Shown: piece after piece, positions 8,179 through 19,166 of the stretch
How positions within the stretch are numbered: the first letter of the stretch is position 1
Layout: each line of letters opens with the position of its first letter
DNA from: Saccharopolyspora elongata
GTDB taxonomy: Bacteria > Actinomycetota > Actinomycetes > Mycobacteriales > Pseudonocardiaceae
Reading direction: 5' to 3'
DNA length: 64,000 nucleotides
NCBI RefSeq assembly: GCF_004348985.1
Contig: NZ_SMKW01000020.1
Coordinates: forward strand, 61,979-125,978
Notes under the pieces: generated by a model
Told to the model about the DNA's origin: nothing
Database searches by the model: none
What the model saw: the letters and a program-made list of their open reading frames with translations, nothing else
Program-made: the position numbers and the translations under genes

Positions 8179-11100
8179 ATGCCGCTGGGTTGGCTCCTGT
8201 CGAAGGCCGCCGAAGTCGTCGCGCCGGTGGCACGCGCGGCCCGCACGGTGGCTGCCGGGCCGGCCGACCGGCGGGTGTGGGTCGGCCGCAACCGCAGCCA
8301 CCTGGAGATGCGCGGGGTGCACAGGCCCGGCACCGAGAGCGCGGCACGTGACGTCGAGCAGCGGCTGCGCGACGTCGCCGGAGTGCGCGGCGCCGAGGTG
8401 AACGGCGTGTTGGGCCGGGTCGTGGTCACGCACGACCCGGAGGTCGTGAACATCGCGGCGCTGGCCCGCGTGATCGCGGAGGCCGAGGCCGAGCACGGCT
8501 TGGACGACGAGCCGATGTCGCCGCGCAGCGCGGTGCACCCGGGAAACGCCGAAGCCGTGCTCCGCGACGTGGGTGCCCTGGTCGCGGGCGTGGCGGGGCT
8601 CGGCTACTCCGCAGTCGGCGCATTGCTGCCGGTGCGGGCCGTTTCGCCGCTGGTTCCGGCCGTGGTGTCGCTGGTGGACTCGGTGCCGTGGATGCGCGGC
8701 AGCTTGGAGCGCAAGCTCGGCCGCGCCCCGGTCGACACCACGCTGGCGCTGGGCGGCGCCATCGCGCACGGCCTGGCCCGCCGTCCGCTGGGCGTGCTCA
8801 CCGACATGTGCGGACGGTTCTGCGCGTCCCGCGAGGCGATCGCCCGGCACCAGGCCTGGCAGCAGTGGGAGCAGGTCTCGCACCGCTGCGACCCGGTGGC
8901 GGTCCCTGATCGCCCGCGCCCGATCCCGGACGGCCCGGTGGAGCGTGTCGCGGGCGTTTCCGGCGGCATGGCGCTGGCCGGGTACGGCATCGTGCTTGCC
9001 GGGTCGCGCAACCCGCAGCGCGCCCTCGCGGCGCTGCTGGCCGGTGTGCCGCGTCCCTCGAAGGCCGGTCGCGAGGCCTTCGCCACCCACCTGACCACCG
9101 CGATCTCGGCGCGCGGCGGGCTCGTGCTGGAACCCGACGCGATGCGCCGGCTGGACCGGGTCGACACCGTCGTGTTCGACGCGCCGGTCCTGCTCACCGG
9201 TCGCCGCGTCCTGGATGCCGTGATCCCGCTGGACCCCGAGGCCGATGCCGCGGAGCTGTTCGCCCGCGCCGGCGAACTCGTCGATCCCCGGGACCCGTTG
9301 GCCGAGCAGGTCCGCGGCGAGTGGTCGACCGCGCCACTGCCCGACGACCTCCCGGACGCCGCCCGCGACGTCGTCGAAGCCGAATCCTCGCGCGGTGCAA
9401 CGGTATTGGCGCTGCAACGGGACACCACCTCGGTCGCCCTGGTGAGCGTCGCCGACGAACTCGATCCGCTGGCCGAGGCCCTGGTGGAGGCCGCGCGCGC
9501 CAACGGATCGGCGGTGGTGGCCGGGATCGGCAGCCGGCTGGACCAGCGGTTGCCGCTGGATCGGCTCGTCGCCGGCGGCAACAACCTGGCCCGCTCGGTG
9601 CGGCAGCTGCAGGCCGACGGTGCCGTCGTGGCCGTCGTTTCCGACCGCGCGCACTCCGCGCTGGCCGCTGCGGACGTCGGCATCGGACTGTCCGGAATGG
9701 ACACCCATTCGTGGGGCGCCGACGTGCTGTGCCCGAGAGCCGATGTGGCCCACATGCTGCTGGCCGCAACCGAAAGCGCTCGCCGCGCCAGCCGGCACGC
9801 CGCGATGCTGTCGGTGGCCGGATCCTGCGTCGCGGCGCTGTTCGCGGCGTTCGGCCCGGCGGTCGGCGCGCCTGCCCGGGCCTCGATGCCGGTGCACGCC
9901 GCGACGCTGGCCGCCTTCGTCACCGGCACCTGGGCCGGGATGTCCGCGGCGAACCGCGCTCCCCCGGTCCCGCAGGAACGCACCCCGTGGCACGCGATGC
10001 CGCCGCCCGCGGTGCTGTCCGCGTTGTCCAGTTCCGAACAGGGGCTCAGCGAGCCGATCGCCGATTCCCGGCACCGGCCGCAGGACGGCGGCCGGATCCC
10101 GCCGACCGTGGCCGGGGCCACCGTGGAAGGCCTGATCACCCCGATCACCCCGGTGCTCGGGGCGGGCGCGGTCATCTCGGCGGGCCTGGGATCGATCATC
10201 GACGCCGCGCTGATCGGCGGCGTGCTGCTGGCCAGCGCGCTGGTCGACGGCGTGCAGCGGGTCGCGACCGACCGCGAGCTGACGCGGCTGCTCGACGCCG
10301 GCCAGATGCCCGCGCGGCGGCGGCGCGACGGGATCGCGCGGCTGGTGCCCGCCGACCAGCTCGTGCCCGGCGACGTGATCGAGCTGCGGGCCGGCGACGG
10401 GGTGCCGGCGGACTGCCGGCTGCTGGCGGTCGAGGCCCTGGAGGTCGACGAGTCCAGCCTCACCGGCGAATCCCAGTTGGTCGCCAAGGAAATCGAGGCC
10501 ACGACCGCGCCCGCGGTCGCCGATCGCGCGTGCATGCTCTACCAGGGCACGGCCATCGCCAGCGGCTCCGGCACCGGGATCGTCGTGGCCGTCGGCACGT
10601 CCACCGAGCTCGGGCGCACCGCGCAGGGCACCGTGGCCGAGCACGACGGCGGCGTCGAGGCCAGGCTCGGTCAGCTGACCAAGCGGGTGCTGCCGATCTC
10701 GGTGGGCGCCGGTGCCGTGCTGTTCCTCGCCGACCTGGTGCGCGGCATCCCGCTGGCCCAGACCGTCGCGCGCTCGGTCGGCCTGGCCGTGGCGGCGGTT
10801 CCGGAGGGGTTGCCGTTCGTCGCCACCCTCGCCGAGCTCGCCTCGGCGCGCCGCCTGTCCAAGCGCGGCGTCCTGGTGCGCAGTCCGGCGACGATCGAGG
10901 CGCTGGGCCGCGTCGACGCGCTGTGCTTCGACAAGACCGGAACCCTCACCCAGGGGCGGATCGCGCTGCGCCAGGTGTCCGACGGCCGCACCGGCCAGTC
11001 CACTGAGGACCTCGACGACGGGCACCGGGAGATCGTGGCCGCCGGCATGCGGGCCACGCCGCGCCAGCACGACGAGCACCCGCTGCCGCACCTCACCGAC

Positions 11101-12480
11101 CGGGCGGTGCTCGACGGCGCCCGCGCGGCCGGCGTCGTGGCGGATGGGGCCGTGCTGGCCGAGTTGCCGTTCGAACCCTCGCGCGGCTTCCACGCGGTGC
11201 GGACCCGTGATCTGCTGTCGGTGAAAGGGGCGCCGGAGGTCGTGCTCGACCGGTGCACCGGCTGGCGAGATCGCGGGGCGTTCGACGCCGAGGCTCGCGC
11301 CGACGTGGAAGCGGAGATCGAGCGCCTGGCGCTGCGCGGCTACCGGTTGCTGGCCGTGGCCGAACGCGCCGTCCGGGCGGGCACCGATCTCACCGAGTCC
11401 GATGTGGACGGGCTCGAGTTCGTCGGGCTGCTGGGCCTGGCCGATCCGGTGCACCCGACCGCCGCCGACGCGGTCGCGCAGCTGGGCGGGGCGGGCGTGG
11501 ACGTCATCATGATCACCGGCGATCACCCCAGCACCGCCGAGGCCATCGCCGCCGAACTCGGCATGCTCGGCGACAAGCGGGTGCTGACCGGCGCGGAACT
11601 GGATCAGCTCGACGACGAACAGCTCGCGGGCGAGCTGCCGAAGGTCTCGGTGTTCGCCCGGGTCAGCCCGGCGCAGAAGGCGCGCATCGTGCGCCGGCTG
11701 CGGGCCGGCGGCCGGGTCGTGGCGATGACCGGTGACGGCGCCAACGACGTCCCGGCGATCAACCTGGCGCAGGTGGGCATCGCGTTCGGGTCCCGCGCCA
11801 CCCCGGCGGCCCGGCAGGCGGCCGACCTCGTGGTCTCCGACGACCGCATCGAGACGCTGACGGACGGCATCGTGGAGGGGCGCGCGATGTGGACCTCGGT
11901 GCGCGACGCGCTGTCGATCCTGCTCGGCGGCAACCTCGGCGAGATCGGCTACGCGCTGGGCACCGGGCTGGTCAGCGCCGGCGCCTCGCTCAACGCCCGG
12001 CAACTGCTGGTGGTCAACCTGCTCACCGACATCATGCCCGCGATCGCGATCGCGGTGCGGCCGCCGCCGCAGGCCACCCCGGAGAAGCTTCTCGCGGAAG
12101 GCCCGGAGGCCTCGCTCGGCTCGGCGCTGGCGCGCGACGTCTCCGCCCGCGCGGCCGCCACCGCCGGCGCTGCGGGGCTCGCCTGGATGCTGGCCAGGCC
12201 GCTGTCCACCGCGGCCCAGGCCCGCACTACCGGTCTGGTCGCGCTGGTCGCCGCGCAGCTGGCGCAGACGCTCGCGGTCCGCGGCCGCACGCCGCTGGTG
12301 CTCGTCGCGGGCGTGGGCTCGGCGCTGGTCCTCGTCGGGCTGGTGCAGGTCCCCGGCGTCAGCCAGTTCTTCGGCAGCAGCCCGCTCCTGCCGCACCACT
12401 GGCTCATCGCGGTCGGCACCTCGATCGCGGCGACGCTGGCGGTGCTGCTGTGGCAGAAGTGGTCGCAGAACAGCCCCTGA
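8179..12480 (+). CDS. Large cation-transporting P-type ATPase (CtpI/CtpH-like) with an extra degenerate core
   Basis: 1433 residues, roughly twice a normal P-type ATPase. The C-terminal 800 residues hold all catalytic motifs: SLTGES (about residue 760), PEGLP in the ion-binding helix (about 874), CFDKTGTLT with the phosphorylated Asp at 918, KGAPE, and TGDGANDVPAI (about 1184), followed by the last transmembrane helices. PEGLP resembles Ca/Mg-type pumps rather than the CPC of copper pumps. The N-terminal 600 residues carry a ferredoxin-like metal-binding-like domain and then a decayed copy of a pump core: RVDTVVFDAPVLLTG (Asp 334) aligns with the DKTGT strand, and VVSDRAHSALAAADVGIGL (about 487) with the hinge motif. 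Mycobacterial CtpI/CtpH are similarly long. The transported ion is unknown. Confidence 0.88.
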   Translation: MPLGWLLSKAAEVVAPVARAARTVAAGPADRRVWVGRNRSHLEMRGVHRPGTESAARDVEQRLRDVAGVRGAEVNGVLGRVVVTHDPEVVNIAALARVIAEAEAEHGLDDEPMSPRSAVHPGNAEAVLRDVGALVAGVAGLGYSAVGALLPVRAVSPLVPAVVSLVDSVPWMRGSLERKLGRAPVDTTLALGGAIAHGLARRPLGVLTDMCGRFCASREAIARHQAWQQWEQVSHRCDPVAVPDRPRPIPDGPVERVAGVSGGMALAGYGIVLAGSRNPQRALAALLAGVPRPSKAGREAFATHLTTAISARGGLVLEPDAMRRLDRVDTVVFDAPVLLTGRRVLDAVIPLDPEADAAELFARAGELVDPRDPLAEQVRGEWSTAPLPDDLPDAARDVVEAESSRGATVLALQRDTTSVALVSVADELDPLAEALVEAARANGSAVVAGIGSRLDQRLPLDRLVAGGNNLARSVRQLQADGAVVAVVSDRAHSALAAADVGIGLSGMDTHSWGADVLCPRADVAHMLLAATESARRASRHAAMLSVAGSCVAALFAAFGPAVGAPARASMPVHAATLAAFVTGTWAGMSAANRAPPVPQERTPWHAMPPPAVLSALSSSEQGLSEPIADSRHRPQDGGRIPPTVAGATVEGLITPITPVLGAGAVISAGLGSIIDAALIGGVLLASALVDGVQRVATDRELTRLLDAGQMPARRRRDGIARLVPADQLVPGDVIELRAGDGVPADCRLLAVEALEVDESSLTGESQLVAKEIEATTAPAVADRACMLYQGTAIASGSGTGIVVAVGTSTELGRTAQGTVAEHDGGVEARLGQLTKRVLPISVGAGAVLFLADLVRGIPLAQTVARSVGLAVAAVPEGLPFVATLAELASARRLSKRGVLVRSPATIEALGRVDALCFDKTGTLTQGRIALRQVSDGRTGQSTEDLDDGHREIVAAGMRATPRQHDEHPLPHLTDRAVLDGARAAGVVADGAVLAELPFEPSRGFHAVRTRDLLSVKGAPEVVLDRCTGWRDRGAFDAEARADVEAEIERLALRGYRLLAVAERAVRAGTDLTESDVDGLEFVGLLGLADPVHPTAADAVAQLGGAGVDVIMITGDHPSTAEAIAAELGMLGDKRVLTGAELDQLDDEQLAGELPKVSVFARVSPAQKARIVRRLRAGGRVVAMTGDGANDVPAINLAQVGIAFGSRATPAARQAADLVVSDDRIETLTDGIVEGRAMWTSVRDALSILLGGNLGEIGYALGTGLVSAGASLNARQLLVVNLLTDIMPAIAIAVRPPPQATPEKLLAEGPEASLGSALARDVSARAAATAGAAGLAWMLARPLSTAAQARTTGLVALVAAQLAQTLAVRGRTPLVLVAGVGSALVLVGLVQVPGVSQFFGSSPLLPHHWLIAVGTSIAATLAVLLWQKWSQNSP

Positions 12481-12594
12481 CCTGCACTGTTCTGGCTCGA
12501 TTCACCTGCGCTTCATCTCCCGCGCAACGGCGGCTAACCCGTTCGGCGCACAGTCGGTTCGCAACGACACAGCAACGCGGGAGAAAGCAGACCG

Positions 12595-12693
12595 ATGCCC
12601 CAGTTCCTCACCACCGTCCTGACCGGCGTGGCCATCGCGCTCATCGAGACCCTGTTGATCCACCTGGTGAAGTCGGCCATCCGCACCGCCTGA
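12595..12693 (+). CDS. Tiny hydrophobic membrane peptide (32 residues)
   Basis: ATG 12595 is preceded by the purine tract GGGAGAAAG with good spacing. The 32-residue product starts MPQFLTTVLTGVAIALI and continues with a second hydrophobic run ending in KSAIRTA: one transmembrane helix with a basic C-terminus and third positions almost all G or C, which argues for real coding. It is too short for most gene finders. It ends 1 bp before the stop of the convergent DMT exporter. It may be a stand-alone membrane peptide or a toxin-like or pump-associated small protein; no family is assigned. Confidence 0.6.
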   Translation: MPQFLTTVLTGVAIALIETLLIHLVKSAIRTA

Positions 12694-12694
12694 C

Positions 12695-13627
12695 CTACAC
12701 CCCGGCCAGCTCGGCGGACTGGGTCTTCGCCGGTGCCGCGCGCTGCGCGACGAAGGCACCGACGAGGATCAGCGCCCCGCCGACCAGCTGGATCGGGCCC
12801 AGCGCCTCGGCCAGCAGCGCCCATGCCAGCACCGTGGCGACCACCGGTTCCAGGAACGCGACCGCCCCGGCCACCGGCGGCGAGAGGCGGCGCACCGCGA
12901 CGATCCCGGTCAGGTACGCCAGGACCGTGCTCAGCACGACGATCCAGCCGACCGCGAACAGCGCCGGGAACTGGTACCCGGCCAGCTCGACCTGCCCGAG
13001 CAGCAGCGCCCAGTCCAGCTCCCACGGCTGCGCGAGCAGCGTGACGACCGCGGCGCCGAGCAGCAGCCCGAAGCCGGCGAGGGCGAACGGGTTGACCTCC
13101 GGCCCGCTGTCGGACAGCAGGAAGTAGGTGGCCTGGCAGCCCGCCGCGCCCAGTGCCAGCAGCAGGCCGATCGGGTCGAAGCTCAGCCCGGACCACAGCT
13201 CCACCACGCAGGCCAGGCCGACCATCGCGATCGCCACCCCGATGGCCGCCGAGCGCGTCACCGGCTTGCGGCGGACGAACCGGATCCAGCCCAGCACCAT
13301 CACCGGGCCGAGGAACTCGATCAGCAGCGCCACCCCGACCGGCACCCTGGCGATCGAGGCGAAGTAGAAGACCTGCACCCCGGCGATCGCGAACAACCCG
13401 TACCCGGCCAGCAGCTTCGGCGCCCGGCGCACCGCGGGCGCGTAGCGGATCACGAACGGCAGCATCAGCAGCGCCCCGCCGGCCAACCGCAGCCAAGCCA
13501 CCTGCAGCGGGGTGAACCCCGCGGTGATCAGCGGCTTGGCGAACGGCCCGGAACCGCCGAAGCAGAACGCGGAGACGATCGCGACCGCCACACCGGCGGA
13601 CTTCGCGTTGTCGGTCAGGTTGCGCAT
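12695..13627 (-). CDS. EamA/DMT-family exporter (RhtA-like)
   Basis: 310 residues with about ten hydrophobic helices arranged as two EamA repeats; the first starts GVAVAIVSAFCFGGSGPFAK, the second DPIGLLLALGAAGCQATYF. The FLGPV and FLEPVVAT motifs at equivalent places in the two halves are typical of this drug/metabolite transporter family, whose members export amino acids and small metabolites. The ATG at 13627 is used because the upstream in-frame extension is Arg/Cys-rich and unlike a membrane protein. It is convergent with the 32-residue peptide gene and divergent from aconitase. The substrate cannot be predicted. Confidence 0.85.
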   Translation of the reverse strand: MRNLTDNAKSAGVAVAIVSAFCFGGSGPFAKPLITAGFTPLQVAWLRLAGGALLMLPFVIRYAPAVRRAPKLLAGYGLFAIAGVQVFYFASIARVPVGVALLIEFLGPVMVLGWIRFVRRKPVTRSAAIGVAIAMVGLACVVELWSGLSFDPIGLLLALGAAGCQATYFLLSDSGPEVNPFALAGFGLLLGAAVVTLLAQPWELDWALLLGQVELAGYQFPALFAVGWIVVLSTVLAYLTGIVAVRRLSPPVAGAVAFLEPVVATVLAWALLAEALGPIQLVGGALILVGAFVAQRAAPAKTQSAELAGV

Positions 13628-13761
13628 GCGCCAATCGAAGCACGCCCCTCCGACGCCCTCGCAACGGCTTTCGGTACTTCCGTCCCAATCCCTGGGAAGG
13701 CGGGAAAAACGGCGGTTTTGCACGCCGCGGTACATGTGATCGAGAGTTTGCCGACCCTTAG

Positions 13762-13791
13762 TTGAGGGCGAATACAGGACAAGCGTACTGT
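13762..13791 (+). promoter_or_regulatory. Possible sigma-70-like promoter of aconitase
   Basis: TTGAGG at 13762-13767 and TACTGT at 13786-13791 are separated by 18 bp, about 100 bp upstream of the aconitase start. The surrounding 60 bp are noticeably less GC-rich than the coding DNA. It is a motif match only. Confidence 0.35.
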
Positions 13792-13889
13792 TAGCAGCGA
13801 AGAGAGCGGGTCCCCGCGCATGCTCGCTCGACGTGCGCGAGACTCGCAATCGTTCCCGAACTTGCGCCCGTCGCGAGATGGAGTTGAAC

Positions 13890-16694
<2,805 letters not shown>

Positions 16695-16721
16695 TCCCCT
16701 GCCGATCCGGCGGGCACTACC

Positions 16722-16760
16722 GAACGGGCCCGGTGCGCCACAAGCGCACCGGGCCCGTTC
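16722..16760 (+). terminator. Factor-independent-type hairpin after aconitase
   Basis: A perfect 16-bp stem, GAACGGGCCCGGTGCG at 16722-16737 and its complement at 16745-16760, with a 7-base loop. No T-run follows, which is common for terminators in high-GC actinobacteria. It lies 28 bp after the aconitase stop. Confidence 0.8.
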
Positions 16761-16813
16761 CCGTGGGGCGCCCCGTAAACTGGCGGGCGACCTGACCGAC
16801 GACGGCTGGCGAG

Positions 16814-17269
16814 GTGGCAGTGCAGCGCAACCGGCGGGCCGAGCGGATGGCGTCGGATCCCGATCTGGCGGCCCTGAGCGCGCGGCTGCTGCTCGCCCTG
16901 CAACGGGAACTGTTCGACGCGCTGGCCGAGCGGGGATTCGCCGATCTCACCCCGCGCCACGGCGCCGTGCTGGCCTACCTGGACGAGGCCGGCGTTCGCG
17001 CGAGCGAGCTGGCGCAGCTCTCGGGGCAGCACAAGCAGGTGATCGGCACCATCGTCGACGAGCTGGAAGCGCTCGGCTACGTCGAACGCAAGCCGGATCC
17101 CGCCGACCGGCGGGCGAAGCTGGTGGTGCCGACCGAACGCGGGCTGGCCGAGCAGCGCGCCGCGGACCGGATCATCGCCGCGATCGAGCGGCGCCACGCC
17201 GAAGAGATCACCGAGCCCCGCTACCGCGAGTTCAAGGAATCCCTGCGGGCCATCACGGAACGGGTGTGA
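16814..17269 (+). CDS. MarR-family transcriptional regulator
   Basis: About 150 residues; GTG 16814 (or GTG 16820) after a GAGG. The winged helix is clear: LTPRHGAVLAYLDEAG, then the recognition helix SELAQLSGQHKQVIGTIVDE and the wing VERKPDPADRRAKLV. It is a dimeric DNA-binding repressor of the MarR type. It is convergent with the decayed isochorismatase gene, whose start carries a 31-bp dyad of the kind such regulators bind, but a direct link is only a guess. Confidence 0.9.
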   Translation: MAVQRNRRAERMASDPDLAALSARLLLALQRELFDALAERGFADLTPRHGAVLAYLDEAGVRASELAQLSGQHKQVIGTIVDELEALGYVERKPDPADRRAKLVVPTERGLAEQRAADRIIAAIERRHAEEITEPRYREFKESLRAITERV

Positions 17270-17680
17270 GGGCGGCGAGCAAGGACTTCGAGTCCGACAC
17301 CCAGCCGAGGTTGTGCTCGATGACCGCCAGCGACGCCTCGTGGTTGGCCCGGCCCAGCGGCTCGCTGGTGCAGTCCGCGAGCAGCACCGGCAGGTAGTCC
17401 CGGAAGAACGCGTCCCGGATCGTCGACTCGACGCAGACGCTGGTCGTGCAGCCGGTGACGATCAGCGACGTGGTTCCGAGCCGCCGCAGGGTCGCCTCCA
17501 GATCGGTGCCGTAGAAGCCGCTGTAGCGATGGTGTCCCGGACCGGACCGATGTCCAGCCCCGCCCGGTCGACCATGCCGCCGGGTGCCGCGAAGTCGTTC
17601 TGCATGTCGATCACCAGGACCGCACAACTACCGGTCGCCAACTCGACCGACGCCGGACCGGCGCCAAGGGAAAACCACAT
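17253..17680 (-). pseudogene. Isochorismatase-family cysteine hydrolase, decayed by internal deletion and frameshift
   Basis: The 5' part (ATG 17680 with GGAG 7 bases upstream) encodes SCAVLVIDMQNDFAAPGG, the catalytic-Asp strand of the isochorismatase fold. The 3' part in another frame encodes RYSGFYGTDLEATLRRLG and GCTTSVCVESTIRDAFF with the catalytic Cys. The two join at about 17520-17530 around GACACCATCGCTACAGCGG. Relative to intact homologues about 60-70 residues between these blocks are missing, including the catalytic Lys, and the frame changes. The gene can therefore not make a normal hydrolase. Its 3' end overlaps the end of the MarR gene by 17 bp. Confidence 0.75.
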
Positions 17681-17689
17681 CGACACTCC

Positions 17690-17720
17690 GTCACCAAAGT
17701 TGATAGTCAAGATCGGTGAC
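17690..17720. promoter_or_regulatory. 31-bp nested dyad, operator-like
   Basis: GTCACC (17690-17695) and GGTGAC (17715-17720) are symmetric about 17705, and the inner TTGATAGTCAA (17700-17710) is a second dyad with exactly the same centre. It lies 10 bp upstream of the ATG of the decayed isochorismatase gene, where a MarR- or HxlR-type repressor would sit. The TTGACTATCAA core is a common style of actinobacterial HxlR/MarR site. Confidence 0.6.
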
Positions 17721-17788
17721 TAAATATAGCCGACCAGCCCACGACGACCAGCCCACTGGGACGAGCGGGCAGCGATGAGTCCCGTTGC

Positions 17789-18454
17789 TCAGGGCTGGCG
17801 GGGGCGGCGGCAGACGTAGATGCGGGCCGGCGGGACGTTGCGCCACACCGTGCGCGAGGTCAGCACCTCGTCGAAGCTCAGGTCCAGGCGGCGGCGGAAC
17901 TGCTGGGCTCCGGCCATGCCCAGGGCGTGCACGTAGGCGAAGGTCGTGAAGGCGCCGCCGGGCGCGAGAACCGCGCCGACCTGGCCCAGGATGTCGTGCT
18001 GCAGCTTCGCCGGGAAGATCGACCACGGCAGGCCGCTGACCACCGCGTCCACCTTGTCGATGCCCGCGTCCGCGAGCAGTTCGCCGAGCCGCGCCGCGTC
18101 GCCCTGGATGACCTCCAGCCACGGCATTTCGGCGCCCAGGTACTCGACCATCCCGGCGTCCAGCTCGATCGCCACCTGTCGGCCACCCGCGGGCAGTCGC
18201 TCGGCGATCGCGCCGCTGAGCGCCCCGGTGCCGGGCCCGAGCTCCACGACCACCGGGTTGCCGGAGGTCGGCACCACGGCCGCCATCTCCCGGGCCAGGT
18301 TCGGCGAGCTGGGCGCAACCGCGCCGACCAGGTTCGGCTTGCGGACCGCGCGTTCGATGAACGTCCGGTAGTTGGCCAGCACCGATCCGGAGCCCGAACG
18401 GGGCAGCACCGGTCCACCCGGCTGTGGACCACTGGACTGTTCGACTGGACTCAC
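17789..18454 (-). CDS. Class I SAM-dependent methyltransferase (phospholipid N-methyltransferase / rRNA-dimethylase-like)
   Basis: 221 residues from GTG 18454, chosen because GGAAGGG lies just upstream. The SAM-binding motif VVVELGPGTGALSGAI (motif I), the acidic loop VAIELDAGMVEYL (motif II) and VDAVVSGLPWSIFP (motif IV, [NS]LPW type) resemble PmtA-type phosphatidylethanolamine N-methyltransferases and the KsgA family. The N-terminal helix NYRTFIERAVRKPNLVGAVA is typical of the PmtA-like group. A lipid-head-group or small-molecule substrate is likely; rRNA is less likely because RNA-binding motifs are not evident. Confidence 0.75.
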   Translation of the reverse strand: MSPVEQSSGPQPGGPVLPRSGSGSVLANYRTFIERAVRKPNLVGAVAPSSPNLAREMAAVVPTSGNPVVVELGPGTGALSGAIAERLPAGGRQVAIELDAGMVEYLGAEMPWLEVIQGDAARLGELLADAGIDKVDAVVSGLPWSIFPAKLQHDILGQVGAVLAPGGAFTTFAYVHALGMAGAQQFRRRLDLSFDEVLTSRTVWRNVPPARIYVCRRPRQP

Positions 18455-18760
18455 GGATGCCCTTCCCGATCGGCGTGCTGACCTCGTTCGGCTCACCCTA
18501 TCGGTCGCCGCACCCGCCGCGACCCGCATGTGCGGCATCACATGCCGATCATCGCGGGCCCGGGACACCCGCGGCGCTAGTTACCTTTGCAAACAACCGT
18601 GCCGATTAAACTCGGAATGAACGTGATGCAGTCAATCCGAAAATGCACCCGGAATTGGGTAACGAAAACCGGCCGGGCGACGATTGGATTCGCCGCCGTG
18701 GCCGGTCCGAGGTATGCGGGCCCGTTCCCACCGAGGGGAGCGAACCCGCTGCGCGCTAGC
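18455..18760. other. Intergenic region, no gene recognised
   Basis: 306 bp between the methyltransferase start and the end of the 49-residue membrane protein gene. The part 18575-18690 is clearly less GC-rich than its surroundings and probably contains the methyltransferase promoter. GTTACC at 18580 and GGTAAC at 18658 form a distant inverted pair of uncertain meaning. No RNA gene was recognised. Confidence 0.5.
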
Positions 18761-18910
18761 TCAGGCGATGCGCTCGGCCACGGGGCCGGCCGGCTCGATC
18801 ACCTGGTCCGGGGTGCCCGGCTGAAGTCGCCACGCCCACTTGGTCATCGCTCCCGCCACCGCCAGCAGCACAACCGACTCGGCCGCCAGGGCCACCCACA
18901 CCGTTGTCAC
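18761..18910 (-). CDS. Small membrane protein (49 residues)
   Basis: GTG 18910 is preceded by GGGAGG at 7-base spacing, an excellent ribosome binding site. The protein starts TTVWVALAAESVVLLAVAG, a single membrane helix, followed by a Trp/Lys region (MTKWAWRLQPG) and a Pro/Val-rich tail. No family is recognised. It is divergent from the flavin oxidoreductase at 19167. Confidence 0.6.
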   Translation of the reverse strand: MTTVWVALAAESVVLLAVAGAMTKWAWRLQPGTPDQVIEPAGPVAERIA

Positions 18911-19166
18911 TTCTTGCCTCCCTTCTGCAAACCTCCCCGTCTTCCGCACGCGCGCGCGAGGCACCGCCCGGCAAAGGGCAGGACGAACGGAAGAAGGTTT
19001 GGGGAACCACCGCTTACGGAATCAATCGTAGGGCGTTGTTTCGGTGGAATTAAAGCCACCCCACGGGTGTCTTGCGTCGCACTCTCTTGGCCTATCGGAA
19101 CAACTCCGCAGGCAGTGGCACAGACCACCTCGCGCCCGGGAAGATTCCGCCGCGGCGGCTGTTCTG

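Noticed and set aside
8149..12399. A 1416-residue open frame on the strand opposite to the P-type ATPase
   Set aside because: It is an antisense echo of a very GC-rich gene; the product is His/Arg/Gly/Asp-rich with no domain, and the sense strand carries all conserved ATPase motifs.
18455..19166. tRNA or other structural RNA gene
   Set aside because: No cloverleaf with T-loop (GTTCRANYC) or CCA-end pattern was found; only weak inverted pairs.
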